Shown here one piece after another: positions 51,340-61,192 of a DNA stretch of 64,000 nucleotides. This DNA comes from Cohnella phaseoli (lineage in GTDB: Bacteria > Bacillota > Bacilli > Paenibacillales > Paenibacillaceae). Every line of letters starts with the position of its first letter. The stretch's first letter is position 1. The stretch is taken from contig NZ_QRDZ01000012.1 of assembly GCF_003386235.1 (NCBI RefSeq), positions 166,040 through 230,039 on the forward strand, read 5' to 3'. The notes under the pieces were generated by a model. It worked only from the letters and a program-made list of their open reading frames with translations. It was not told the origin of the DNA and searched no databases. The position numbers were made by a program, and so were the translations under genes.

Positions 51340-52737
51340 ATGAACGCGAACGAAACGGCTCGCTCGTCTGCGGCAAGCAGACGGCCGATCTGCTACTACG
51401 GCGACGACTTTACCGGATCGACGGACGTGCTGGAGGCGTTGTTCCGCTCCGGCATGAAGCCGGTGCTGTTTCTGGAGCCGCCGACCGGGGACCAGTTGGA
51501 GGGACGCTTTGCCCAAGCGGACGCTTTCGGCGTGGCGGGCGTAGGCCGCTCGATGACGCCGGACGAGATGGAGCGCGAATTGCGGCCGATCTTCGAGACG
51601 CTGAAGGGCGCCGGCGCCGCAATCGTGCATTATAAAATTTGCTCGACGTTCGACTCGTCCCCGAATACGGGCAGCATCGGCAAAGCGGCGGAAATCGGCC
51701 GCGAGGTGTTCGGCGGCCGCTATATTCCGCTGCTGGTCGGCGTGCCTTACTTGGGTCGCTACACGCTGTTCGGCCATCACTTCGCCGCGGCGGGAGAGAA
51801 CGTATTCCGGCTCGATCGCCATCCGACGATGTCGCGCCATCCGGTGACGCCGATGGACGAAGCGGATTTGCGTCTTCATCTGTCCAAGCAAACGACGCTT
51901 CGCACATCTTTGATGGATATAACGGCGCTGGACGGCGCAATTGAGGCCGTTCGTTCGCGGATGGAAGCGCTGCTGCATGCAGAAACGCCGGATATCGTTC
52001 TGTTCGACGCCTTCGACGAGCAGCGGCTGCAGACGGCGGGAAAGCTGATGCTGGAGGAAGCGGAGCGTGCGGGGCCGCTGTTCGTCGTCGGCTCGTCGGG
52101 CGTTGAGTACGCGCTCGGCGCATGCCTGAAGGAGACCGGCTCGGCTGCCGGCGCTTCGGCGGAGACGGCCGTTAGCCCGGTTGACCGGCTGCTGGTTGTC
52201 TCCGGGAGCTGTTCGCCAGTGACGGAACGGCAGATCGCGGAGGCGCTCGACGCCGGCTTTGCCGGAATACGCGTGCCTGTGCACGAATTGATTCGCCCCG
52301 AGCTGGCCGATGAGGCGAAAAGACGGCTGCTTGCGGAAGCGGAGGAGCAGCTGCGGTCCGGGCGGAGCGTCGTGCTGTATTCGGCCTCCGGGCCCGCCGA
52401 TCCGAGCATCGCGGAGCTGCGTCGGGCGCTTGAGGCCCAAGGGTTGCGAGCGGAAGACAGCAGCCGGGTGCTCGGAAGCGAGCTTGGCGCTCTAACGCGG
52501 ACGATTGTCGCGCAGACGGGACTGTCCCGCGTGCTGATCGCCGGCGGAGATACGTCGGGCTACGTCGCGCGGCAGCTGGGCATCTATGCGCTCGAATGCG
52601 TGTCCGCGCTCGCTCCGGGAGCGCCGCTCTGCCGGGCGTTCTCGAACGACACGACGCTCGACGGGCTGGAGCTTGTGCTTAAGGGCGGCCAGGTCGGAGG
52701 AGAGCGGTTTTTCGAAAGAGTGCTTCAGGGGCAATAA
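51340..52737 (+). CDS. DUF1537 four-carbon acid sugar kinase family, candidate 3-oxo-isoapionate kinase (OiaK-like)
   Basis: 465 aa. The N-terminal substrate domain has CYYGDDFTGSTDVLEAL, the DDxTG motif of DUF1537, and STFDSSPNTGSIGKA. The C-terminal nucleotide domain has VVSGSCSPVTERQI and the glycine-rich LIAGGDTSGYVARQLG. These kinases phosphorylate acid sugars. It lies 5 bp after the RuBisCO-like gene, so it probably makes that enzyme's phosphorylated substrate. The combination is that of the apiose oxidative branch; threonate/erythronate kinases are the main alternative. Confidence 0.9.
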   Translation: MNANETARSSAASRRPICYYGDDFTGSTDVLEALFRSGMKPVLFLEPPTGDQLEGRFAQADAFGVAGVGRSMTPDEMERELRPIFETLKGAGAAIVHYKICSTFDSSPNTGSIGKAAEIGREVFGGRYIPLLVGVPYLGRYTLFGHHFAAAGENVFRLDRHPTMSRHPVTPMDEADLRLHLSKQTTLRTSLMDITALDGAIEAVRSRMEALLHAETPDIVLFDAFDEQRLQTAGKLMLEEAERAGPLFVVGSSGVEYALGACLKETGSAAGASAETAVSPVDRLLVVSGSCSPVTERQIAEALDAGFAGIRVPVHELIRPELADEAKRRLLAEAEEQLRSGRSVVLYSASGPADPSIAELRRALEAQGLRAEDSSRVLGSELGALTRTIVAQTGLSRVLIAGGDTSGYVARQLGIYALECVSALAPGAPLCRAFSNDTTLDGLELVLKGGQVGGERFFERVLQGQ

Positions 52738-52756
52738 AAAGACGGAGGAAACAGAG

Positions 52757-55700
52757 ATGCAGGAATTGCGACTTGAGCAGGAACGGGAAGCTGCGCCGGA
52801 TTGGATGAATCTCGACGTGCTGGGGAGGAATACCGAGCCTCCCCATGCTTATCTGATCCCTTATGAGAGCCGCGAGTCGGCTATGAAGGAGGCGCGCGAA
52901 GCGTCCCCTTTTTTTCATTTGTTGAACGGAATTTGGAAGTTTCGTTACAGCGAATCTCCGGATCAGGCTCCCTTAAAGTTCGAGGAGCCGGCTTATGCCG
53001 ACAGGGACTGGGACGAACTGCCCGTGCCGGGCAATTGGCAGCTGCACGGATACGGGCGGCCGCACTACAGCAGCTGTCCGTATCCGTTTCCGGTCGATCC
53101 GCCTAATGTGCCGTTTGACAACCCGACCGGGTGCTATCGGACCGTTTTCCGCGTGGACGAGGCATGGGACGGCCGCAGCGTCCGCCTTGTTTTCGAAGGG
53201 GTCGACTCTGCGTTTCATGTCTGGGTTAACGGCGATCTGGTCGGATATAGCCAGGGAAGCCATATGGCTTCCGAGTTCGACATCACGGATCGGCTCGTTT
53301 CGGGCGAAAATGTGCTGGCGGTCAAGGTGTATCAGTGGTCGGACGGGAGCTATCTCGAAAGTCAGGACAAGTGGCGGCTCAGCGGGATTTTCCGGGATGT
53401 GTATTTGCTGGCATCTGCTCCGATTACGCTTCGGGACGCAAAGGTTGTCACCGAGGTGGACGAGAGCGGCGGCGACGCCAATTTGCGTTTGACGCTGGCC
53501 GTCGCGAACGCAACGCGATCGGAGCAGCCGGCGTGCGAGTTGCGGATCGAGCTGCTGGATGCGGAGGGTCGAACGGTGCTGGATCGCTGCGAGACGGTGG
53601 CTCCGCTTCCGGGAGAGGAGCTTAAGGTGACGCTGAACGAGGAGCTGGAACGTCCGAAGCTGTGGACGGCGGAAACGCCTCATTTGTACACGCTGCTGTT
53701 TACGGTGACGAATCCGGACGGACGAGCGGCGGAGGTGAAGCGGATCGCCGTCGGCTTCCGTCAGGTTCGGATTGCGGACGGCAAGCTATTGGTTAACGGG
53801 CGACCAATCATCGTCAAGGGTGTCAACCGCAACGAGTTCGATCCTTGGCGCGGCTTCTCCGTGACCTACGAAGCGATGAAGCGGGACGTTGAGCTGATGA
53901 AGCGGCACAATATCAATACGGTTCGGCTGTCCCATTATCCGAACGATCCGAGATTTTTGGAGCTGTGCGACAGCTATGGGCTGTATGTGATCGACGAGGC
54001 GGATTTGGAGACGCACGGCTTCGCTTTTACCGGCGAACGCGTCAATCAGGAGACGCCGGGCTTTGCCAAAGGGGCGGCGGAAAGCTATCTGTCCAAGCAT
54101 CCCGGCTGGACGGAGGCGTATATCGACCGGGCGAGACGGATGGTGGAGCGCGATCGCAATTTCCCGTCGATTATCGTCTGGTCGCTTGGCAACGAATCGG
54201 GCTACGGCGCGAATCACGATGCGATGGCCGCCTGGGTTCGTGAAGCCGATCCGACTCGTCCGGTTCATTACGAGCGGGCGTATGACGCGCCGGTCGTCGA
54301 TATCGTCAGCACGATGTATCCGTCCGTAGATATGCTGATCGCCGAAGCGAACAAGCCGGATGATCGCCCTTATCTGATGGTCGAATACGGCCATGCGATG
54401 GGGAATTCCGTCGGCAATTTGCAGGAATATTGGGATGCGGTCTACCGGTATCCGCGTCTGCTCGGCGGTCTGATCTGGGAATGGGCCGATCTGGCGATCG
54501 GGCAGCGGACCGAGGACGGAGAGCCCTATTATTTGTACGGCGGCGACTTCGGGGATGAGCCGCACAGCGGCAACTTCTGTCTCGACGGTCTGCTGTTCCC
54601 GGACGGAACGCCCAAAGCCTCGTTGCTGGAGTACAAGAAGGTGCTCGAACCGGTCAAAACGGAACTTTGGAACGCCTCCACCTCCGAATGGACGGTCCGC
54701 AATCGCTTCGACTTCCTTTCCCTCGCCTATTTGCAAGGAGAGTGGGAGCTGAAGCGGGACGGCGCAACGATAGCGAGCGGCGAGCTGCCCGCGCTGTCCG
54801 CCGGACCGGGAGAGACGGAGACGGTGCAGATCCCGCTTCCGGAAGATTGGCTGTCTGCGTTCGCCGTCGAGCGTAAGAGCGAATTGGGAGAGCGTGTGCT
54901 CGAAGCCGGAGAATACTGGGTGCATGCCCGGTTCGTGCTAAGTGAGAGTTCGCCTTGGGCGGAACAGGGCTTTGAGACGGCCTGGGCGGACCTGCCTCTG
55001 CTTGTCGTGCCGAAAGCTCAGACGGAGCGGGGGGCTGCGACCGTGGCTGCAATTGCGAAACCTGCCGCTGAAAGAAAGCTGCGTGTCGAGGAGATCGACG
55101 GGCAGGTCCGCGTTCAAGGAGACGGCTTTGTTTTGGCATTCTGCGAGCGGACGGGGCAGGTTGAGGAATGGCTGGTCGAAGGCGTTCCGCTGCTGAGCTC
55201 GGGACCGAAGCTGAATTTCTGGCGCGCTCCGCTCGACAATGACGTCCGTATGGCGCAGGAATGGACCAAGGCCGGGTATCACCGACTTGCGGCCCATGTT
55301 CGCGACGTAGCGTTCGACCGCTCAGACGAATCCCGGCTTTCCGTTACGGTTAACTCGATCATCGGCGCAAAAGGCGAAAGCATCGCATTCGAGGCGCGAA
55401 CGACAGCGTCGGTTAGCGCCGACGGCGGGCTTCGGCTGGAAGCATGCATCGTGCCGAGAGAGAGGCTGCTGCCGCTCCCTCCGCTGCCGCGCTTTGGCTT
55501 CGAGCTGACGATGCCGGCCGGCTTCGAGCGGATGGACTGGTTCGGCAGGGGGCCGCATGAGTGCTACGCCGACCGCAAGGAAAGCGGCAAGCTCGGCATC
55601 CACGGCGGTACGGTGCAGGAGCAGTTCGTGCCCTACATCAAGCCGCAGGAGAACGGCAACAAAGCCGATGTCCGCTGGGCCTCGTTGACGAACGCCTCGG

Positions 55701-55966
55701 GTCTCGGTCTCCGCTTTGAGGCCGTCGGCAATCATCATTTTAATGCCAGCGCGCATCATTACACGACCGAGGATTTGACCCGGACGAGTCATGTTCATCG
55801 GCTGACTAGGTTAAGCGAGACGATCGTGAAGCTGGACGCGGCCCAAAGCGGCATCGGCAACCACAGCTGCGGTTATGCGCCAACGCTTGAGTCCTACTTG
55901 CTGCGCCCCGCTCGGCCGCTCTCCTTCGCGCTGGACATTCGTCCGTGCGGGAGTCCGAAGCGTTAA
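52757..55966 (+). CDS. lacZ: Beta-galactosidase, GH2, LacZ type
   Basis: 1069 aa, five-domain LacZ architecture: jelly roll (about 60-220), two Ig-like domains, TIM barrel with Glu480 (SLGNESGYG, acid/base) and Glu543 (MVEYGHAMGNS, nucleophile), and a C-terminal Bgal_small_N domain from about 780 with DWFGRGPHECYADRK. It is cytoplasmic. ATG 52757 has GGAGGAA 6-7 nt upstream, 19 bp after the kinase. It hydrolyses terminal beta-galactosides, or related sugars, from imported fragments. It is the last enzyme gene before the third transport and two-component module. Confidence 0.93.
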   Translation: MQELRLEQEREAAPDWMNLDVLGRNTEPPHAYLIPYESRESAMKEAREASPFFHLLNGIWKFRYSESPDQAPLKFEEPAYADRDWDELPVPGNWQLHGYGRPHYSSCPYPFPVDPPNVPFDNPTGCYRTVFRVDEAWDGRSVRLVFEGVDSAFHVWVNGDLVGYSQGSHMASEFDITDRLVSGENVLAVKVYQWSDGSYLESQDKWRLSGIFRDVYLLASAPITLRDAKVVTEVDESGGDANLRLTLAVANATRSEQPACELRIELLDAEGRTVLDRCETVAPLPGEELKVTLNEELERPKLWTAETPHLYTLLFTVTNPDGRAAEVKRIAVGFRQVRIADGKLLVNGRPIIVKGVNRNEFDPWRGFSVTYEAMKRDVELMKRHNINTVRLSHYPNDPRFLELCDSYGLYVIDEADLETHGFAFTGERVNQETPGFAKGAAESYLSKHPGWTEAYIDRARRMVERDRNFPSIIVWSLGNESGYGANHDAMAAWVREADPTRPVHYERAYDAPVVDIVSTMYPSVDMLIAEANKPDDRPYLMVEYGHAMGNSVGNLQEYWDAVYRYPRLLGGLIWEWADLAIGQRTEDGEPYYLYGGDFGDEPHSGNFCLDGLLFPDGTPKASLLEYKKVLEPVKTELWNASTSEWTVRNRFDFLSLAYLQGEWELKRDGATIASGELPALSAGPGETETVQIPLPEDWLSAFAVERKSELGERVLEAGEYWVHARFVLSESSPWAEQGFETAWADLPLLVVPKAQTERGAATVAAIAKPAAERKLRVEEIDGQVRVQGDGFVLAFCERTGQVEEWLVEGVPLLSSGPKLNFWRAPLDNDVRMAQEWTKAGYHRLAAHVRDVAFDRSDESRLSVTVNSIIGAKGESIAFEARTTASVSADGGLRLEACIVPRERLLPLPPLPRFGFELTMPAGFERMDWFGRGPHECYADRKESGKLGIHGGTVQEQFVPYIKPQENGNKADVRWASLTNASGLGLRFEAVGNHHFNASAHHYTTEDLTRTSHVHRLTRLSETIVKLDAAQSGIGNHSCGYAPTLESYLLRPARPLSFALDIRPCGSPKR

Positions 55967-55989
55967 TGGCGTTCCGGCCCGGATCGGAT

Positions 55990-55995
55990 TATAAT
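55990..55995 (+). promoter_or_regulatory. Perfect -10 box upstream of the third histidine kinase
   Basis: TATAAT at 55990-55995 lies 48 bp before the kinase ATG, but no -35 match is found at the proper distance. It may be an activated or weak internal promoter that separates the transport module from the enzyme operon. Confidence 0.3.
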
Positions 55996-56043
55996 TTGTA
56001 AGCACACGCAGACTACAGAAATGCGACGGGGAGGGAAAGGAAG

Positions 56044-57867
56044 ATGAAAGCAGGCGGAAAGTCGGTTGTCGGCAAAATTCGCGACTTCTTTTCCCGAATC
56101 CGCACGGTTTTGTTGTTCAGCTATTTTGTTCTCATTCTACTATCCATTCTTATCGTCGGAACGATCTCCTTTTACATTTCCTCCTCCACCATCAAGGGAA
56201 GGGTCGAGTCGGCCAACGTGCAGCTGGTGCGGCAAATCGCCAACAACATGGACAACGATTTTCGCAGTAAACGCAATTTGCTGCTCGCTCCTTACTACGA
56301 TCAGGAATATATCGACGGCATCAACGCCTACCCGGAGATGAGCGAGCAGAACCAGTTTTTGTTCCGGCAGAAGCTGGAGAACCTGTATCTGAAGAGCTTT
56401 AACGCTACGCCGATTCGCGGCTTTATCCGGTTTCAGATTTATTATCGCACCGGGGAGCTGTTGGCCGCTTCAGGCGATTATAAGCCTTGGACTCCCGTTC
56501 AAGTGCGCAACTCCGAGTGGTTCCTGCGCACGGTGGCCAAGGACGGGGAAGTGTTCTTCAACGGTCCAAGCTCGGGCGACGGCACGACCGACACCGACGA
56601 GACGGCGTACTCCTCGTCTATTCTCATTCGCGATTTTTCCAGCCCGGAGCGTTTTATCGTTGTACGCGTCGAATACGGCGATCATCTGTTTCGCGCGATC
56701 GGCCGCAATGACGACTTGTCCGCCGGCAGCCGGATTCTGATCCTGGACGGGCAGAATGTGTCTGTCTATGATTCGGCGGGAGCGGTCGACAAGAAACCGG
56801 AGACACAGTTGCTGAACCGCCTGATCGGAGCCGAAGGAAAATTCTGGACGGATGGGGAGGACGACGAGCAATTCGTATCGTATATCTCTTCCGAATCGAC
56901 CGGCTGGAAAGTGGTCATTTCGACCCCGCGCCAGGACATTCTGGGTCCCATCGACAAGATCAAGACGATCGTCATTGCGACGGCTCTCGGCGCCTTTGCG
57001 CTGACGTTTATTCTGTCCGTCCTGTTCGGGCGGTGGATGACGCAGCCGATCCTGACGCTGTACAAGCATGTCAATCGGATCAAGCGCGGGGATTTCTCCG
57101 AGCGGGTCGAGCTGAAGCGGGGCGATGAGATCGGGCTGATCGCCTCCAATATCAACGCGATGCAAGATGAACTGCGCCACCTGATCGAGAACACGTACGT
57201 CAACCGGATCAAGCTGCGGGAAGTGGAGCTGGCGATGCTGTATTCGCAGATCAATCCGCATTTTCTGTACAATACGCTCGACATCATCCGGGCAATGGCG
57301 GACTATCACCGCGCGCCGGAAATCGGGGAGATCGCCCATGCGCTGGCGGATATGTTCCGCTACAATACGCGCAACCGCGACGAGATCGTCACGCTGCAGG
57401 AGGAGCTGGATCAGATCGAGGCGTACATGAAAATCCAGAGCATCCGATTCGACGACAAAATCGCCTACGAAGTAGACGTGGACGAGAGTCTGTACAATTA
57501 CCCGGTGTTGAAAATGACGCTGCAGCCGCTAGTCGAAAACGCCGTTTTCCACGGGCTGGAGCGCAAGCGGGGCAAGGGGACGATCCGCATTGCCGCGTGG
57601 AAGGAGGAGGGACATTTCGTTCTGACCGTATCCGACGACGGCGTCGGCATGTCCGAGCAGCATCTCGGGGACCTGCGGACGAAGCTGAAGCAGTCCCTGC
57701 ACAGCGAGGAGACGGTATCGGTCGCCGATGGAGGCATTGGCGTCCGCAACGTCTACTCCCGTTACGCCATTCATTTCGGGGAGCGGCAGAGCTTCGATAT
57801 CGACAGCCGGAAGGGAGCCGGAACGCAAATCAAGCTTACGCTGCCGCTTGACGACTTCGAAAAGTAA
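56044..57867 (+). CDS. Sensor histidine kinase, YesM family
   Basis: 607 aa. The membrane segment lies near residues 20-42 (TVLLFSYFVLILLSILIV), followed by an extracellular Cache-type sensor to about 305, a second membrane segment near 305-330, and HAMP. QINPHFLYNTLDIIRAM carries His406; ATPase motifs are QPLVENAVFHG, VSDDGVGMSEQ and GIGVRNVYSRY. The expected partner regulator is not adjacent but lies after the transporter genes at 61193. The kinase probably senses the ligand of the binding protein encoded next. Confidence 0.93.
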   Translation: MKAGGKSVVGKIRDFFSRIRTVLLFSYFVLILLSILIVGTISFYISSSTIKGRVESANVQLVRQIANNMDNDFRSKRNLLLAPYYDQEYIDGINAYPEMSEQNQFLFRQKLENLYLKSFNATPIRGFIRFQIYYRTGELLAASGDYKPWTPVQVRNSEWFLRTVAKDGEVFFNGPSSGDGTTDTDETAYSSSILIRDFSSPERFIVVRVEYGDHLFRAIGRNDDLSAGSRILILDGQNVSVYDSAGAVDKKPETQLLNRLIGAEGKFWTDGEDDEQFVSYISSESTGWKVVISTPRQDILGPIDKIKTIVIATALGAFALTFILSVLFGRWMTQPILTLYKHVNRIKRGDFSERVELKRGDEIGLIASNINAMQDELRHLIENTYVNRIKLREVELAMLYSQINPHFLYNTLDIIRAMADYHRAPEIGEIAHALADMFRYNTRNRDEIVTLQEELDQIEAYMKIQSIRFDDKIAYEVDVDESLYNYPVLKMTLQPLVENAVFHGLERKRGKGTIRIAAWKEEGHFVLTVSDDGVGMSEQHLGDLRTKLKQSLHSEETVSVADGGIGVRNVYSRYAIHFGERQSFDIDSRKGAGTQIKLTLPLDDFEK

Positions 57868-57908
57868 GATTATTCAACAAAACGAGTCGAATCTATGAAT
57901 GGGGTGAG

Positions 57909-57929
57909 AGAAAGCGCTTCCCGTATAAT
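57909..57929 (+). promoter_or_regulatory. Candidate promoter with overlapping cre-like site before the third binding protein
   Basis: AGAAAGCGCTTCCC (57909-57922) matches the cre consensus at 11 of 14 positions and has the GAAAGCGCTTCC core. It abuts a perfect TATAAT -10 at 57924-57929. No -35 is apparent, consistent with activation by a response regulator. CcpA bound here would block initiation of the binding protein gene at 57975. Confidence 0.45.
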
Positions 57930-57974
57930 GAAAACGTCATCAGTTCATCATTATCATTTGGGAGGTCACACACA

Positions 57975-59342
57975 ATGAAACATATGAAAGCGGTATCGAC
58001 AGCGGTTGCCGTCGGCCTGCTGAGCGCGTCGCTCGCAGCCTGCGGAAGCAGCAACAACGGAAGCAGCAACAACGGAAGCAATAGCAGCGGAAGCAGCGCC
58101 TCCCCGTCGGCATCGGCCGGAGCTTCGGAAAGCGCCAAAAACAGCAACCCGGTCACTTTGACGTTCGTCATCTCCAACACCGAGGATACGACGGCGTTTA
58201 CGAAAGTGTTCGAAGCCTACGAGAAGCAGTCGGGCAATAAGGTCGAGCTTCAGGCGCTGCCAGGCGGCGATTACGACAATCTGATCAAAACGCGTTTCTC
58301 CACCGGAGATTTTCCCGACCTGTTCCTGATGCAGCCGGGCACGAAGCAGTACGTCAAGTTAAGAGCGGCCGAAACGCTGCACGAATGGTCTGGAGAATCC
58401 GGCATTTGGGACAACGTATTCGATTCGATCAAGCAGGCACAGGTGGAAAACGATAAAATTTTCGGCGTGCCGTACGGCTCCACCGGAATGATGGGCGTGT
58501 TCTACAACAAGGAAGTGTTTAAGCAGGCGGGCGTGGACGTGCCGAAAAATTACGCCGACCTGATCGAGATCGCCAAGAAAATCAAGGCTGCGGGCTTCAC
58601 TCCGTTTTATGAAGGCGTCAAAGACGCTTGGCCGCCGCAAGTGTTCTACTACACGGGCTGGGTGACGCAGGTCGATCCGGCGATCGGCGACGAAGGCGTC
58701 GCCAAGCTGAACCGCAACGAGCTGAAGTTCGCCGACATTCCGGAGCTGAAAGACCTGTTCGCGAAGCAGAAGGAATTGAAGGAGCTGGACCTGTACCAGA
58801 AAAACGTCATGGCCGGGACCTACGACGAAATGCAAAACGAGATGGGCGACGGCAAAGTAGCCATGGCGTTTATGCTGGACGGCATCGTCTCGCAGCTGGA
58901 ACAGAAATTCGGCAAGGATTGGGTGAACAACAATCTCGGCTTCTTCCCGTTCCCGTCCGCTACGGATCAAGGAACGGCGATGATCACGCCTCCGAACCAG
59001 CTGATGGTACCGGAGAAAGCCAAGAACAGAGACGCGGCGATCGAGCTCGTGAAGTTCATGCTTCAGCCGGACAACGTCAACCTGTTTTATGCGAACAAGC
59101 CGGGTATTCCGATCTTCGAGGGCGCAACCAGCGAGCTCTACCCGGTGCAGCAGGACGTTAAGGCTTATATTGACGCCGGCAAGTCCCGCGTCAACATTCA
59201 AAACCGTTTGACCGCGTCGTTCGTGGACTTCTCGAAGACGCTGCAAAACTTCTTCCTCAAAGGCGATATCGACGAAGCGATTGGAGAATTCAGCGCCAAC
59301 TATCAGAAGGATGGCAAAGCCAAGCTGCTGGAAGGCTTCTAA
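57975..59342 (+). CDS. Sugar ABC transporter substrate-binding lipoprotein (family 1)
   Basis: 455 aa. The lipobox is SLAACGSS, followed by an Asn/Gly/Ser linker (near-identical GSSNNG repeats, residues about 24-50), then the family 1 fold (LTFVISNTEDTTAFTKVFEA, RFSTGDFPDLFLMQPG). GGGAGG precedes the ATG. It captures the sugar for the permeases at 59443 and 60309. Position after the apiose/rhamnose/galactose enzyme operon suggests their substrate as ligand; this is inference. Confidence 0.93.
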   Translation: MKHMKAVSTAVAVGLLSASLAACGSSNNGSSNNGSNSSGSSASPSASAGASESAKNSNPVTLTFVISNTEDTTAFTKVFEAYEKQSGNKVELQALPGGDYDNLIKTRFSTGDFPDLFLMQPGTKQYVKLRAAETLHEWSGESGIWDNVFDSIKQAQVENDKIFGVPYGSTGMMGVFYNKEVFKQAGVDVPKNYADLIEIAKKIKAAGFTPFYEGVKDAWPPQVFYYTGWVTQVDPAIGDEGVAKLNRNELKFADIPELKDLFAKQKELKELDLYQKNVMAGTYDEMQNEMGDGKVAMAFMLDGIVSQLEQKFGKDWVNNNLGFFPFPSATDQGTAMITPPNQLMVPEKAKNRDAAIELVKFMLQPDNVNLFYANKPGIPIFEGATSELYPVQQDVKAYIDAGKSRVNIQNRLTASFVDFSKTLQNFFLKGDIDEAIGEFSANYQKDGKAKLLEGF

Positions 59343-59442
59343 TTCGATCAACCAGAGATAAACGACGGGGCCGCCTCCGTGCGATGGCTATACAGTCGTC
59401 CGCGGAACGGCCCCATCCACCTTGGAGGGAGGAGGCGAGACT

Positions 59443-60312
59443 ATGGAAAGACGCAAATACCCGCTCTATTTTTCGTACCCTGCAGTCGCCGTTTTTCTGA
59501 TCTTTTTTATCGCCCCGACTCTGTTCGGAGTGTATTACAGCTTTACGGATTGGAACATTAACGCCGATTCGGTGAAATTCATTGGCTTCGACAATTACGC
59601 GGCTCTTTTCCAGGAACCTAGGCTGGGGAAGGCGCTCAGCAATACATTGATTTTCGCGGCGGCCGTCACCGTCCTGCAGAACGTCATCGGATTCGTGCTC
59701 GCGCTTGTCATGAACGAATCGATTCGAATGAGAAATTTTTTCCGCATGGTGTTCTTTATGCCGTACATCATTGCGCCGATCGTCATCGGTTACGTGTTCC
59801 GCGCGATCTATCACCCCGAGCACGGCATCGTCAACACGATTTTGGAGGGCGTTGGCCTCGGCTTCATGGCCCAGGATTGGCTGAACGATCCGAAATGGGC
59901 GCTGTTTTCGATTATTCTGACGGACTTGTGGAAAGTATCGGGCTTTACGATGGTCATCTATTTGGCCGGCTTGCAATTTATTCCGAAGGATTTGCTGGAG
60001 AGCGCGGCCATCGACGGGGCCAACTACTGGCATCGTCTCAAAAACATTATTTTGCCGCTGGTCGCATCGTCCACGACAGTCAACATTCTGCTGTCTCTCA
60101 TCGGGTCGATGAAGGTGTTCGAGATGGTCATGGTGCTCACGGACGGCGGTCCGGGCTATACGACGGAAGTGTTCTATACTTACATCCGCAGCACGTTCAG
60201 CATGGGCCAGATGGGCTACTCGACGGCGATCAACCTCGTTCTTTTTGCGCTCGTTACCTTTGTCGGTCTTCCGGTGCTTGCCGCGCTTAAGAAACGGGAG
60301 GTGGAGATGTGA
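59443..60312 (+). CDS. Sugar ABC transporter permease, MalF/UgpA type
   Basis: 289 aa with about six membrane segments. It begins LYFSYPAVAVFLIFFIAPTL and has the EAA loop LLESAAIDGANYWHRLKNI and PGYTTEVFYTYI near the end. ATG 59443 is chosen because GGAGGGAGGAG precedes it; an in-frame ATG at 59422 lies within that purine tract. It overlaps the next permease by 1-4 bp. Confidence 0.93.
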   Translation: MERRKYPLYFSYPAVAVFLIFFIAPTLFGVYYSFTDWNINADSVKFIGFDNYAALFQEPRLGKALSNTLIFAAAVTVLQNVIGFVLALVMNESIRMRNFFRMVFFMPYIIAPIVIGYVFRAIYHPEHGIVNTILEGVGLGFMAQDWLNDPKWALFSIILTDLWKVSGFTMVIYLAGLQFIPKDLLESAAIDGANYWHRLKNIILPLVASSTTVNILLSLIGSMKVFEMVMVLTDGGPGYTTEVFYTYIRSTFSMGQMGYSTAINLVLFALVTFVGLPVLAALKKREVEM

Positions 60313-61130
60313 TGAGACAGGGAGGAAAAAAGCTGGCGTTGCACCTCTTCGTCCTGCTCGGCGCGCTCGTCATCCTCATTCCGTTCTACATGATCCTGGT
60401 CAATTCGTTCAAAGGCGTCCGCGAATCGGCTTTGTTCGGAATGGGACTGCCGTCCGAGTGGCTGTTCAGCAACTATGAAAAAGTATTCGAGCAAGGCAAC
60501 ATTCTGCGCGGCTTCAAAAACAGTTTTCTGTTGGCGGGACTGACCGTCTTCTGCGTCAATCTGTTCGCCTCGATGGCCGCGTTCGTCATCCAGCGGCGAG
60601 ACGACAGGCTGATGCGCGGCTTGTATTTGACGTTTATAATCGGGTTGATCGTGCCGGTATCGATCGTACCGACGATCCGATTAATGGACATACTGGGCGT
60701 TAAGGGCACCTATTTCAGCATGGTGATGTACTACACGGCGGTGCTGCTGCCTTTTTCCGTCTTCCTGCTGGTTGGTTTTATGAAGCAGATTCCCAGAGAG
60801 CTGGACGAGGCGGCTCAGATCGAAGGGGCGGGATTTTTCCGGCTGTACGCCCGAATAATCTTGCCTCTGCTCATTACGGTGCTTGTGACGGTGTCGATCG
60901 TCGTTATCGTATCCGTGTGGAACGACTTTTTCGGGCCGTTTTATCTAGTCACAGATAGCACAAAATGGACAATCGTCCTGCAAATTTTCAACTTCGTGTC
61001 GCTGTACAATACGAACTGGGGCGTCGTGTTCGCCTTTATGGTGATCGTTGTGCTGCCGGTGATGCTCGTGTATCTGCTGCTGCAACGATACATTATCGAC
61101 GGGCTGACGGCTGGATCGGTTAAAGGCTAA
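60309..61130 (+). CDS. Sugar ABC transporter permease, MalG/UgpE type
   Basis: 272-273 aa, starting at GTG 60309 or ATG 60312 (the latter better spaced from GGGAGGTGG). It has membrane segments, an EAA loop (ELDEAAQIEGAGFFRLYARI) and the family C-terminus DGLTAGSVKG. The overlap with the upstream permease indicates coupled translation. No ATPase gene follows; the next gene is a response regulator. Confidence 0.93.
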   Translation: MMRQGGKKLALHLFVLLGALVILIPFYMILVNSFKGVRESALFGMGLPSEWLFSNYEKVFEQGNILRGFKNSFLLAGLTVFCVNLFASMAAFVIQRRDDRLMRGLYLTFIIGLIVPVSIVPTIRLMDILGVKGTYFSMVMYYTAVLLPFSVFLLVGFMKQIPRELDEAAQIEGAGFFRLYARIILPLLITVLVTVSIVVIVSVWNDFFGPFYLVTDSTKWTIVLQIFNFVSLYNTNWGVVFAFMVIVVLPVMLVYLLLQRYIIDGLTAGSVKG

Positions 61131-61192
61131 CCGCATCGCCGCTGCGAGGATACGATACGTTCTTACGTTATAGAAGAGAAAGGAGGTCCGGC

